Shown: positions 19,011-30,320 of the stretch, piece by piece
Layout of the letters: every line of letters begins with the position of its first letter
How positions within the stretch are numbered: position 1 is the stretch's first letter
DNA from: Lunularia cruciata
Taxonomy: Eukaryota; Streptophyta; Marchantiopsida; Lunulariales; Lunulariaceae
Direction of reading: 5' to 3'
DNA: 64,000 nt
NCBI GenBank assembly: GCA_948567375.1
Contig: OX419762.1
Coordinates: 35,383,034-35,447,033 of the forward strand
Made by a program: the position numbers and the translations under genes
The notes under the pieces: generated by a model
What the model was told of the DNA's origin: nothing
Databases searched by the model: none
Seen by the model: the letters and a program-made list of their open reading frames with translations, nothing else

Positions 19011-22000
19011 CCCCTCCTTAGTTTCTTTGGTGCTTGTTGTTGTGGTGTTTTTCCCCTTGGGTTCCCTAGAGCTCTATTCTTGTATGTCTTTGCTTTTGGT
19101 AGTTTGGAACGGTTGGACCTTATGCTCTTCTTTCCTTTTGCACTTGTTGTGCCTTGTACTCCTCTCCCCTTTCTTTCAGGGTACTTTTTATAAATATACT
19201 TGAGAAAGAATGGTAAAGAATTGGAACATAGATACAACCATTGAAATACAACATACATCATAGATACGGTCATTGAAAACCACGTGACGTCTTGAAGACA
19301 AACTTCATTGACTAAGTAAACCAAGGAAGAAAGTTAGCTTCATTTAGTGTTATGGTTTGGATTAATGGAGAAAAAAATAAAATAAAGCTGTACGTTATGG
19401 ACTTGTTAGACATATTCAAGAATTTGCACCTCGAATCATATTACTTGTCCAGGGAGTGAACCTCGAAAGCTATCTTTGTGACCTTTGTTTTTATTTATTT
19501 TTAAATAGCGAATGAAGTTCCCTAATACTTACGTCAATAACCCTGAGTTCTGTACAAGCATGCATGGTAGAAAGCTTAGGTAGTATTATGTACCGGAAGT
19601 CAATTCTTGGATCAAGGATACTGGAAGGTCTACATGGTGGCGAAAGTCCTGTTTTGAGTGAGGTCCACGTCACCAAGACCGTAGAATGACTAAGCTGGTG
19701 ACTTTTAACATCTATTATTGTTGGCAATCAAGTTCAAGGATAGATTTGTCAAGATGAACGGAAGGCGTATGCCACGGAAACAAGAGATAATGTAATGAAT
19801 GACATCCTGCTAATTTTGCCCTTGATTGAAGAAATACGATTGGGAGGTCGTAATTCGTCATTACTTCAACAAATGCTCTTCCTTCAATTGCAGTAAGAAA
19901 TTCTCTCATGCTACACTTTAATGATGTGTAATATATGGGATGCCATCTTCCGGATGCGTCTCACTCTCTACTTCAAGCTCGCAGGAGATCTCCCATTTCG
20001 AAATCCCTCCGAGCTCTAAACTCCATACTTTTCGGAAAGCTCACGAAGTAGCAAGCCCGTCGTTAGGATGAATCCTTCCTGGTTCAGTTGAAAGCTATGT
20101 CGTGAGATGGCGAACTAATGCAAATGCACGACACTCTCTCAAGGGCAATCTAGGTTCTAGGGCAGGGTTCACGTGTCGCTTCTATGCAGCACAAATACTT
20201 AGCCATGTCCACAGATGATGTTCAACTGAATGTCTAGGAAGAGCACAGGACTCGCAATACTGATTTCCTTATTCTACAGAACTTTAAACTTCGTGCAATT
20301 TAGAGTGTACCAACTTAGGATACACGCTATACGGAACTAAGACACGCCAAGCATCAAAGGGACAGGAGGAACCCGTTGGCAATAGGATAAACAACTGTGG
20401 AGTTCATACGAGAAGGCAAGTTTAGTCTCAAGAGAAAATTAGGATAATGGGAGCTAGATAGAAAATCAAGAGGTAGAATAGATTCTAAGACGTAAAACTT
20501 GGGGCTTAGCTTCATTCACCTTCTAGCTTTCATCCTTGTTCGTTTGAATGGGGTCTTGTTACCCTAAGAGGTCTAGCCCTTCTACCTCGTTTGTCTCTCC
20601 CTTGTACGGTTTGATGGGTGTTCCCATCCTTCATGTGATCGCCTTTTCACTCTCTCGTTTCCTATGGATTCACAAACGTTCAGTCCAGAATGGCTGCTTA
20701 ATATGCATGATCCTGGTTGTCTGCCTGCCCGCCACATCTCTGAATTGAGCCTTTTGGAAGTTAACGTGGCATCTTGCAAGTAGCACCGTACGCTGTATTC
20801 AGTATTCTACTTAGGCCCCCTACTTACAGTCCAAGAATGGCAACCTGAGCTGACTCCAAATCAGAAATACTGCTCCACTATTGGTTCGCGGCAGAAGATC
20901 GGAATTCGCTACTTCGCTGGAGATTCTTTCCGCCGTCATCCTTGAGCTCCGGAGACCATAGAGAAAAGTTGGCGTTAACTACAACTGTGATTGAAGCGGC
21001 AGCGTGGTTGGACAAGTTCACAGCACCACGATCCGATCTTTTGATCGTTACTGTCAGCGGCAGGCAAATCCTCGGTGGCACGAAAGAAATATAATTTTCC
21101 CCGACAAGAGCTTACCTGATTGACTTTCCTGGCACGAACTTTTGGGGGGATGCGCCCGGCGATAATACTTGTGGCGCAGAGACGCCGGAGGAAAGGAAGC
21201 CATCAACACTTGTTCTTTTAGGGTTTACGCCCGGAAAGGTTCAAAATCTGTTTCTGAGACTTCCGCGATTAGCGGATTCCAAACCCAGCGTCACACAAGA
21301 CGCGTGGTCCCAGAACAGATTGGTACCGTGAGAGTTGGATCCGGTGTCAGTCGACAGCTGTTGTCATTACCCTGTGACGACTAAAAGACGGGAGGCAATA
21401 AAGATTGGGTGGTGTAGGTTGTGTCAAACCGGCAACGAGTTGAGAGTCACAAGGCGAAAGGACATCTGGGTAGGAGCCAATTAGACCTGCCCGCCGTCTG
21501 CCTCGTAGACACGATTGTCAGCCAAAAGCTTTGCAAGCTTACGTGTAAATTTCTTCGTCCAGTTACGCAGTGCCTTTGCCAGTGTGTTATCACTGAAGAG
21601 GGTATTTTAGCCTTGTCCAGCGTTCCAGTCCCTGTTCTGACATGGCACTCTCAAACTCCTAGCCAGGAGATTGCTGGGCCCCAGGCGGTCGACTGTCAAT
21701 GCGGAGAGCCCCAATCTCACTGTTGCGCTATCTTTTGGCTCCATATCCATCAGCGTCCTGAGACGAGCTCCCACAAACACGAATTCCTCTCGGCCATACC
21801 GGTAGTTGAAAAGTGTCCCGGCGTCTCGAGTTCAAACATGAAGGGACGGATTTTCTCCTGGTTTGAAGATTGAATCCGAGTCCTGAGTTCTATAGTTTCC
21901 CGAAACGATTTCCCTGTTAGATTATAATTATTCAGCTATTTATAGTATGGTGATTCTCCATCACGGAATTCTCGAAGGCCCGCGAGGAGAAAAGCAAGCA

Positions 22001-24640
22001 CGGCACCATAGAAACTTCTGGCTTCTATTGTCCCAGGAAACAGCTGAACTTGCCCGTCCACGGGTGGACAGTGGGGATCGTTTCCACTTGCCACCCAGTT
22101 TTTCAAGGTCGGTTGCTTAAGTTCCTGAGTTAAAGGTGTCTTGGCAGGGAATTCTTCTACTATGCAGAAGGGGGAAGTCTGCTCTTTATAAAGAAACTCA
22201 AGAACAAATTGGATTACATGACTCTGTTGTCAAAGCTGTCTAATGTTAGCAGTTTGGCATGTGAAGGAGGGTTCGTTAGCTGGTCCCGTTTGATAGAGGT
22301 AAGGAAAGCTATGTCCATTAGTACGTTATGAATCCTTGTCTTACGTGACTCGGCCTTGAATAATCTCAAGCTCTCGTTCTGAATTATGTCCCTCAAAGAA
22401 TCAAGTTTCGGCTCTCTCCTTCTCAGCTAAATCTCTCGGAACGTGATGTGAGTATTATATGATTACAACATTCTATCCAGGGTCGGATAATTAAAGTGTT
22501 GTTCTGGAGCTAGAGTTCACTGAAACCTTACTTCTAGTTTATGTTTAGGTTTTTCCCATGTACATCATATCTTATGATTTTACAATGTTTTATAACCCAT
22601 CCCTTCCTACGCCAAATTTTTAGCGGCTCTTTCAAACTTGAAGGCTAAGCCAACGCCAAAGGAGCCCCGGACAACCCAGGCCGAGTCAAGGTATATTTGT
22701 GCCCCAATTATATAGCATGTTCAAACGGGTTTCCTGATTAGTAAAAGCATAGCATTCACAAGAAGATGTCCTAGACCGCTTTATTTGCCAAGCAATAAAG
22801 GATGAGTTCGTTCGTTCAATCGTATTATTAACAGTGGGCCAAGTCGATGGTTAATTTTCCTCGTCCTTTTTAAATCTTTTTGTAAGTTTGTTCATGACGA
22901 TTGGCGAGAATGAGAAAAATTGCAGGCATTGTTGGGGACCACCATTTCGGGTTAATCCACAGTAGCAAAAGTTATGCAAGTTTGTTCTAGCCTCATTGGA
23001 TTAGATTTAAAACAAGAGGAACCACAGTACAGGCTCAGGTGGATAAACGAGGAAGACAAAGATATAGCATATTATACTTCAACTTGTAATGTGCCGAGCC
23101 TTGAACATGGATTTACTTTAATGAGTTCTGGGCAACAAAAGAGAAAGACACCCAAACAAACACACGAGTGGAGAGAGGAACCAATGAAAATATACTGTGC
23201 GTCGATTAGTAAAGGTTCCAACCTCACAAGAATCTCTATTCCTATGTGTGATAACGGAGCATTGTACTGCGATCAGTGTATGTGAATAGTCGTCCAAGCT
23301 GATGGCAAACTACGCTATTCAATATGCGCATGTACCTTGTGTATGTTTGTGAAGAACAATGGTTCGAGTCGAATCGCGTGGTCCAATTAATTTGCAAGTT
23401 TTAACAGGGGATGCTCAATAAGGAGGACTAAAGTAAACTTAAGAGGAGAGGTGATATCTCCTGGATTCATGAACCCGAGAACGAGTGCAGAAAACTTTTT
23501 CTGCCTTTCTGGTTACGCATTGTAAGAACGCGGGAAAGGATCTTTACGAGAAGGTCTACCTCTGCTACTCATCCACATGGGCAAATCGATCGAGTACATG
23601 GGAGATTGAACCTCATGAGCAGTTTGGATTGGTCATAATTTCAAGCAGCTGGACCGGTAAATAGTTTTACTAGGTGGCGTAAGAACATAGTGTTTCAGGA
23701 AAGCTGTCGAATAACTTCCAGCGAACAACGCAGTGATTCATAAAAGTCGTCCGTCTAAGTTTAAATGGCCGCACCCATGAAGTGTTTGAAGGTCATGAAT
23801 TCGTGGACTTCACGTTTATTTAGATAGGGATGTGCGTTCAGTTGTATTCATTTCTGAACTCTAAAAACTATGTCCTGATAGGGAAAAGTGCATTACCAAA
23901 GACACTCCGCCTTATTCTCAGAAGCAAGGGGAGAAACAGACAAGTTATTCATATAACAAGAATATACCCAAGTTCATTGATCTTTATGCTTAATGTGTTG
24001 GAAATTTAAAGAGCAGGCAAAATGTCACCATTTGTCTTACCAGCCACCGGGTTTTCTACTCTTCATTGTGCACTCGTAAACAAACGTATGTCTATGATCT
24101 CTTTGTTTCCCAAGCAGGTTGTACTTTCCAGCATGGTAAGCACCAATGAGGAGAACACTTCCACCTCCCCATCAGTAGTATTGCTCAACTTTTACAGTGT
24201 GGAAAAATATTGTAAGTGATCAAACAACTTCATACACAACAAAAACGTTCAAAATTGGAAATGGGTCGCTACATTTAATGTATGCAGAATGTGAAGTAGT
24301 GAAACAGTCCATATGTTTTTGGAAAAAAAATAAAGTTCTGATACAATTATAGTGGGATTGAGACGTCCCTAAGGAGGTTCTTTGTTCCCTAACGGTTTAG
24401 GGATTTTAGATTATTTCTACACCTGATTATTGAAATAAATACCTCTAATGTCTGAACTCCTCACTAACTCCTGGATTAAATCAGAGATGAAAAAACCCTC
24501 ATAATTTGTTGAAGATGTTTCCAGCAATCTAAAAAATCCTCATACAAACTCATACCTCCAAATAAACTTATGGAGAAATATTAGCTTCAGAGCTAATTTG
24601 AAAAGTAACTCTCTGCCCACAATAACAAAGGGCTCGGGGT
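19011..24640. other. About 5.6 kb without a recognisable gene
   Basis: Short frames only, the longest about 150 codons at 21421-21873 on the plus strand and 103 codons at 22974-23285. None carries a motif I recognise. The part 20500-22200 looks richer in G and C than the retrotransposon flanks and contains no LTR sequence seen elsewhere in the window. One copy of a short dispersed repeat lies at 20589-20648. This may be old intergenic sequence, organelle-derived DNA or an unrecognised element. Confidence 0.4.
20589..20648 (+). repeat. Dispersed short repeat, copy 1
   Basis: The core TTTGTCTCTCCCTTGTACGG is followed by TTGATGGG and TTCCCATCCTTC. It is shared with 24676-24740 and 63041-63108, always on the plus strand, and with different flanks each time. 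Confidence 0.6.
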
Positions 24641-24645
24641 TTAGG

Positions 24646-24679
24646 GTAACATGGGGTTTAGCCCCATGTTACTTTTTTT
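24646..24679 (+). repeat. Perfect 11-bp hairpin followed by a T run
   Basis: Arms GTAACATGGGG (24646-24656) and CCCCATGTTAC (24662-24672) enclose a 5-nt loop and are followed by seven T. The shape resembles a terminator or RNA polymerase III stop, but in a plant nuclear context it may simply be the end of a small foldback element. It directly abuts copy 2 of the dispersed repeat. Confidence 0.5.
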
Positions 24680-24740
24680 GTCTCTCCCTTGTACGGCTTG
24701 ATGGGGTCTTCCCATCCTTCATTTTTCCTACACGGTAGCC
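24676..24740 (+). repeat. Dispersed short repeat, copy 2
   Basis: Same core as 20589-20648 and 63041-63108. It shares with the third copy the extra downstream tail TTTTTCCTAC followed by CGGT and CGCC/AGCC, so copies 2 and 3 are closer to each other. Confidence 0.65.
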
Positions 24741-24788
24741 TGTTTTAAAACCAATAATACACGGTAGCCTGTTTTAAAACCAATAACA
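24729..24788 (+). repeat. Tandem 30-bp duplication
   Basis: The unit TACACGGTAGCCTGTTTTAA plus AACCAATAA occurs twice in direct succession with no visible difference, just after copy 2 of the dispersed repeat. The remaining stretch to 25480 holds short frames only and no recognised gene. Confidence 0.75.
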
Positions 24789-25489
24789 AAGGGTAGGAAC
24801 GTTTTGCTAGCAATGACGAAGGCCGGTAACTTTTATGACGGAGGCTAGTAAAAATTCATGTGGATAAGAGTAACGTACACTGTGGGGACAGCCAAAGCCG
24901 AAAGGACACTGTTGTGGATTGGAGGACCCGCCGTCTAACCTTTTCGCCGCCGGAAAGTTGCAGAGACGACACGTTTTTTAGGTTTATCTCTCTCAAGACA
25001 GACTATTTTCGGCTGTCAATTTCTACTGACAAGTACGCGAACATGGAGAAGCACATGTCTCTCTACAGCACAGTTTTTTGTACAAAGAATGTGTGTATGG
25101 CTGACGTGGCCAACTGGCTTCTTGCTCCTTCTTATACCATAGATATACTTAACCGTACTCTAAATAGATATGCTTAACCGTACCCTAAACATTGGCACTT
25201 CGATTTGCCACTATCCCAAGTTTGGAGAAAAAGCAGACCTCATAGAACACAAGGAGGGAAGACTCCATCAAGCTTTACAAGTGAGAGACAAAATGGAACT
25301 AGACCCCAATAGTATCTATATGAGAAATCTGCACTATCGTGCCTAAGATATCACAGCAATGCAAGTTGTAAGGTCTACGAACTATTGGAGCATCCAGAAA
25401 AGCATCACCTAGAGTGATTGCTCTCCTATGGACTGCACCAGCCAATGCTCTCTGTAGAGCAATGGACACATGTTATATAAAGTATGCTA

Positions 25490-25980
25490 CAAAGTATGAA
25501 AAGGAATGTACACATGTTGTATAAAGTATGCTACAAAGTGTGTGTGTGTGAGAGAGAGTGGTATCACTTGGCATCTAATATGATAAGCTCGCACGCACTC
25601 TCTAACAAATGTGTCTAACGCCATGTCCATAGCTCCATATAACTCCAAGTCTAGTGGAACAAAGAGGTGACCTCGTTGCATACCCCTATACTTGGAAACC
25701 TTGCATGCTGCAACACTGCTCGCTGCCCATCCATGAGAATGAGTGATCACTCTCTCCAAAACTGCATCACATGCAGGGTCTATAACCACAACATCTGCCA
25801 CTGTCACCTGATCATCTCAGACCTAGTATAAGTTTGGTATAACACCTATTGTCTGCAAAGAATATGAATGCTCCTTCCAAAGCAAGGTATCCACTCTCTC
25901 GTGCCATAGCAAACATTATATCCCTAATGGCATCATGGTAGCTATCCTCTGTCTTCCACAAGACACCATCTTGCCAACAC
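25490..25980 (-). pseudogene. Remnant of a restriction-like-endonuclease-type domain of a transposable element
   Basis: On the minus strand one frame (25980 to about 25812) reads DSYHDAIRDIMFAMARESGY. A second frame (25807 downward) reads VADVVVIDPACD, then HGWAASSVAACKVSKYRG and LFVPLDLELYGAM. The order of His-Asp-x-x-Arg-Asp, a Val-Asp-Val-x-Val-x-Asp-Pro strand, a basic K-x-x-K-Y helix and FxP[FL]xxExxGA resembles a C-terminal endonuclease-like domain that I recall in transposon proteins of algae and early land plants. That family assignment is from memory and tentative. A frameshift and stops separate the parts. No reverse transcriptase is adjacent. Confidence 0.42.
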
Positions 25981-25983
25981 CTT

Positions 25984-27320
25984 TGTCACGCTATTTGTAG
26001 TGTCGCATCTAGATTGCTCGGACACTAGAGTTGCAGTGATAGTAGTTAGAGTAGCAGTTTTAGCAGTTCTCAGAGACTACTTTCCGACGGTTAGATTTTG
26101 TGTTTGGGGTACTGATTTCACGGTGGGACCCACCATCACTTTGCACCAATTGCACCATCGAGTGTGCCGTTAGTGGGACCATTAGGGTTTCAGACCTAGC
26201 TCGAGTCCAATGGTATACTTTCAAAGTACAGCTCCAGAGAGCTCACTTCTTTGATGTTGAGCCTTCGAGTTCTTGGTTATGGTGGATAGAGGCCGGCGAG
26301 CATCACCTGGATTCTCTTAGCTAGAGTGGGTGTGGCTTGACTGTAATCAGTACCTAATTGTTGGCAGTTTATAGAGTGATAGATCAAGTACTGATCTAAG
26401 TTGAGTGGATTTGAGAGTTGTAAACAATCTAATTACATCAAAGAAGTGAAATCAGGGGGAAATTGAGTGCAAGAACTTTGAGTATTGGTGGTATCTCCAA
26501 GCTCAGTGGAACATGTAGCTCGATTGAAGTGCAGTTTTTCCTTGGTGTGCAAAAGCTCGTTGCTTGATGCAGATTTGGCAGTATGACGGACAGTGTGTGG
26601 AAGCACTGGCCAATTTTTGAGCAAAGAAGAAGCAATTTTTGAGCAATGATTTTGAGTGTGATTTTGAGCTCAAGAGGTGAAGGCAAGACCAATTTGTTGC
26701 GAATTGGGCTCAGAAAGTAAAATTGAAGGTGGAGTTGGGAAGCTATTCTTGTGAATTTGTGATTTGGAGAAACTCATGTCTTCAATTTGGCTCAAGTGTA
26801 GAGTTAGTGGGGGATTTAGCGGTTAGCCAAATTTACGGTTTATGTTAGATTTTGCTAGAGTTTACGTTAGATTTTGGCCAGATTTGGAGGAGTTTTGCAA
26901 GTTTGGATAGAGTTTCACCAAATTTTGGAGGAGGTTCAAAGTGGCAAGAAGAAAGGTCTCATTTGGGTGTTTAGAGGCTTCGAGGCATAGGGTTGTGGGC
27001 TATGAGAGGCTACGAAGGCCTAGAAGGACCAACAAGCTAGCTTGTTGGCGGGAGGCTAGCTAGTTTAGAGTAGATCTTGGTCATTGGTTGGCAAAATCTG
27101 ACCATCTTGCTAGATTATGCGCAACAAGATTTGACCCCTAGATCTCTTGTTCCTAGACTGGTGCCCTAGCCAACTGGTCCACCTTCACTTGTTGTCCTAG
27201 TGACTACGCCATTTTTATCTATACACTTGTAGCTTTGGCTAGGAGAGGTAGTTTGATCTCATCCTTGGTGATCTTGGTAACTTAGGACTTAGATATAAAC
27301 TTCTCTTATATCAAATGCCA
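25984..27320 (+). repeat. 5' LTR of family C copy 2, left end missing
   Basis: Bases 25984-26425 match 6919-7362 of the C1 LTR. The LTR start (TGTGGCAC) is missing here and is found at 7773-7893. The right end is uncertain. The CA-type end GCCA at 27320 is followed after two bases by TGGTGGCAGAGTC, which resembles a primer site, so the full LTR may extend to 27320. If not, it ends near 26425 and 26426-27320 is untranslated leader. Confidence 0.6.
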
Positions 27321-27322
27321 AA

Positions 27323-27335
27323 TGGTGGCAGAGTC
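27323..27335 (+). other. Primer-binding-site-like sequence of C2
   Basis: TGGTGGCAGAGTC resembles the initiator tRNA-Met primer site TGGTATCAGAGC. It lies about 430 bases before the gag ATG at 27768, a normal leader length. Confidence 0.45.
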
Positions 27336-27767
27336 AATCTCGTATTATTTTATGAGATGGAAAGTTTTTGTTTAGGTTTCTTGTGATTGGACCCCCTCTA
27401 TTCTCTACTTCTTGTTTGTGCACCACGTTTGTATGAGGTGCCTTGACTTTTGAGCGTTGATGCTCTGGTGTGCTCTTGGTAGTGAGGTTGGAGTGATGAC
27501 TAATTAGACTACCTTTGTTTCTCTTTGGTGAAGCAAGAAGTGATGACCTGCAAACTATGAGAATGCATGTTGTGATGGCAGGTTACAAGTAGCCCTTGCC
27601 ACTAGTGTAGTTGTCTTAATTAGAGTTACGTTAGTGGGTAGTGTTCCATTAGTTTTGGCACTTGGTGGTGCTTGGTTGGTGTTGGCACTTGGTGGTGTAC
27701 CTACGGTTACGGCTTGCGGTTGCATTTGGTGGTTCCAATTTGTGATTGCAATTGTGGTTATTTTGTC

Positions 27768-29560
27768 ATGATGAAGTTCTTTGGGGATTCTAGAGAAGTT
27801 AGCCCTGCAATACACATTGGGTTTACTTGGAGTGGTGCTCAATATCAACCTATATCTTAGGTCCCAGTGAGAGAGGAGATTGACTCTGAGTTGGAGTTTG
27901 ACACAAGAGCTGATTTAGTTGAGAGTGCACTTGGCATGTCCTCACCGTTGTTGTGGGACATGGACAAGATTTATGGGGCCTCCAAAGGCCCTAGGTGTTA
28001 CTCTGGTACAATGGGTACCATTGAGTTGGATGACATCATCTAGGAGTTTGATAGTTGGTGTGATCTGTAGCATATACGAAACCCAACTTTGTTTACACCC
28101 TTCATGGCATGGAAGGGGGTTGTTTCAGCATCTGGAAGGTCCGCCGATGGACGACTACCATGAGTTAAGGAGAGCTCATTTGGAGGAGATTGAGTTATGG
28201 AGACAGTATTGGTCTTTGAACTATATCTCTATCACTTCAGGTTTGGTGGCCAAGAGTAGATTGGCTGTACTTATGAGTTCTAGCTCGAGTAGTGTTGGTG
28301 GAGCTAGTGGAGGTGCACTAGTTGGAGATAGTGCTACTATGAGTGGAGGTACCACTACAAGAGGTGGTGTGGTACCGAGGTTTAACCCCATGGTGGAGTT
28401 CTTCCATTGTTGAGGCAAAACTACCATGGAGTACGGATTGACAAGCTGAGGAGCTTGCAGGAGTTCCAACAGAAGGCTAGAGAGAGCCTACACGAGGCAT
28501 ACACTCGCATGAGGCGACTGATCAGTTTCACTCAAGGAGCTACTGAGGCCCAAGCAGTCCAGTTTTGGTATGGGATATTGGACAGGGAGTTGCAATGTAG
28601 AGATTGTGATGCTACATTGTTATAGGTTACTTTGCCTACTTTGGTAGTGGTCTTTGGTTTGGTTGAGCGTATTGAGCTCAACATGGTGGAGGAGAGAGTG
28701 ATGACATTTGGATTTGGTAGGGAGACCTCATCCACAACTGTGACTTCTTCTACAGAGAGTGCACCACGCCTAGTTGGTTTTTGTGGACAAGGTGGATAGC
28801 CCAGATCCTATGGAGCGAGTGGAGGGCCTAGTGGAGTTAGACCCTTACCTTCATTTTTGGGTCAGCAATAGCCAGTGAGTAGTGGTGTTGCTTGTTGGAC
28901 TTGTGGTTGACCTCACCATCAAAGAGAGTGTACTAAGGGCAATGGACCTGATATCTTGGGTGCATCGTAGCCAGCACAGAGGCAATGTGAGCATTGCCAC
29001 AGATTTGGTCACATTAGTGACTGGTGCTTTGACCTACACTTGGAGTTACGGAATGGTAGGGCTACTATGGAAGGTAGTAGAGGAGCTCCAATTCATAGAG
29101 GACAAGGTGGTAGAGGATCTACACCTAGTAGAGGTGTAGTACCTGCCCTTACTTCAGATATAACTATGGCTACTCGGATTGAGTAGTTGGAGCAGAGGTT
29201 GGCTAGTATGGCAATTGCTTAGAGGAGATCAGATTTGGGTGCTGAGGCTTCCACCTCATATGTTGGTGATAGAGATGCTTTGGATTTCATGTGCAGAGCA
29301 GCTCAGGTGGATGCATATGTAGTAGTGACTAGGAGTACATTACGTGCTCTAAAGCCTAGAGGAGCATCAATGGAGTTGGACCCACAGAGAGGAGAGGTTG
29401 GGAGACAGGTTAGACTTCCCCAGTCTTTCATGCTATCTTTGGCATTGCAGACAACATCCATGGCTCCTAGACGTCCCAGTGCAAGTGTGGTAGGTGGTGA
29501 TGGAGTGTATGATTGACTACCTGCTAGTCAACCACCTGCTACTACACAGACTATGTCTAG
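27768..29560 (+). pseudogene. Family C gag (C2) with two zinc knuckles
   Basis: It starts at ATG 27768 (MKFFGDSREV). The first 450 bases match the C1 gag fragment. The frame changes several times. In the middle, LRQNYHGVRIDKLRSLQEFQ and the stretch RESLHEAYTRMRRLI resemble a retrotransposon capsid region. Two zinc-knuckle-like motifs follow near 28890-29040: CWTCG.PHHQREC and CEHCHRFGHISDWC. A Gly/Arg-rich stretch lies behind them. Gag would form particles and bind RNA. In-frame TAG and TGA codons make it non-functional. Confidence 0.7.
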
Positions 29561-29869
29561 CACAATGGTGAGGGCTGCTTAGTTGATTATGCGGTGCCCT
29601 TTGTTTTCAGCCAATGACATGTTTACATTGGGAGTTGACCCAACCCCAATGTTCCGGTTGGCTGCCACGCTTTATGAGAGTAGGGATGATGCGGTTCCTA
29701 CTACTAGAGCAAAGGTGGTTGATAGTGGAGATGGTTAAGGAGCATGGGATCCATTCAACAACCAATGGTTTATGGCAAGCAGCCATGGCTAGACTGGAGG
29801 AGTTGCTAGCTAGACCAACCTTTGAGAGAGCATGGTTCACACCTGGTATTGTTCTATTGGATAACCAAA

Positions 29870-30135
29870 GAGGGATTTTTTGTTTGGTGGGACCTTTAGG
29901 GAAGGTCTATACATCATACAGAGTCTTGTTAGACTCTAGTGTGCAACCCTTTGTGTTGGAGAAGGCTGCAATAGTCAGTCTAGAGTTACGGATGACCAAT
30001 GTAGAGAGGTGTCCATTTCAGATCCAAACATCTCTAGGTGGTGGTTTGACATAGTACATCACACATGGGGAGCTTGTTGTCCAAGTTCAGCTTGGTCATC
30101 TAACTGATAGCTTGGTGGTGAGAGCTCAGGCTATT
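29870..30135 (+). pseudogene. Family C aspartic protease remnant (C2)
   Basis: The peptide VLLDSSVQP near 29918-29945 occupies the place of the LDSGAQP signature seen in C1. The following NVERCPFQIQTSLGG is shared with C1. The Gly-Ala of the active site reads Ser-Val here, so this copy would be inactive even without its stops. Confidence 0.62.
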
Positions 30136-30320
30136 GCGACAATAGCTAAGTCATACGTGTGCTAGTTGAGGGAGCATTGTTATACCCCATGGGTTTCAAT
30201 ATTCACTATTGGGAGGAGACAACCTCCTATAGACCAGGTTGGCAGTCTGGTGAGGGACGGGTATGTGTCCTACCAATACGCTTCAATAGTGGTAGTCTTG
30301 GCTCACTATAGTCCGAGACC

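Noticed and set aside
21421-21873. 150-codon plus-strand frame in the GC-richer region
   Set aside because: No recognisable domain, no flanking gene signals, and irregular composition with many Cys and Gln. Not enough support for a gene.
22974-23285. 103-codon plus-strand frame
   Set aside because: No family resemblance and no supporting context. Length is compatible with chance in a 5 kb region.
24630-24665. TTTAGGG telomere-type heptamer near GGGGTTTAGGGTAAC
   Set aside because: Only a single copy, so not an interstitial telomere tract.
25537-25560. GT/GA microsatellite
   Set aside because: Short simple repeat with no evident role.
26100-26324. Plus-strand frame of 74 codons
   Set aside because: It lies inside the family C LTR. 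The repeated LTR copies do not preserve the frame.
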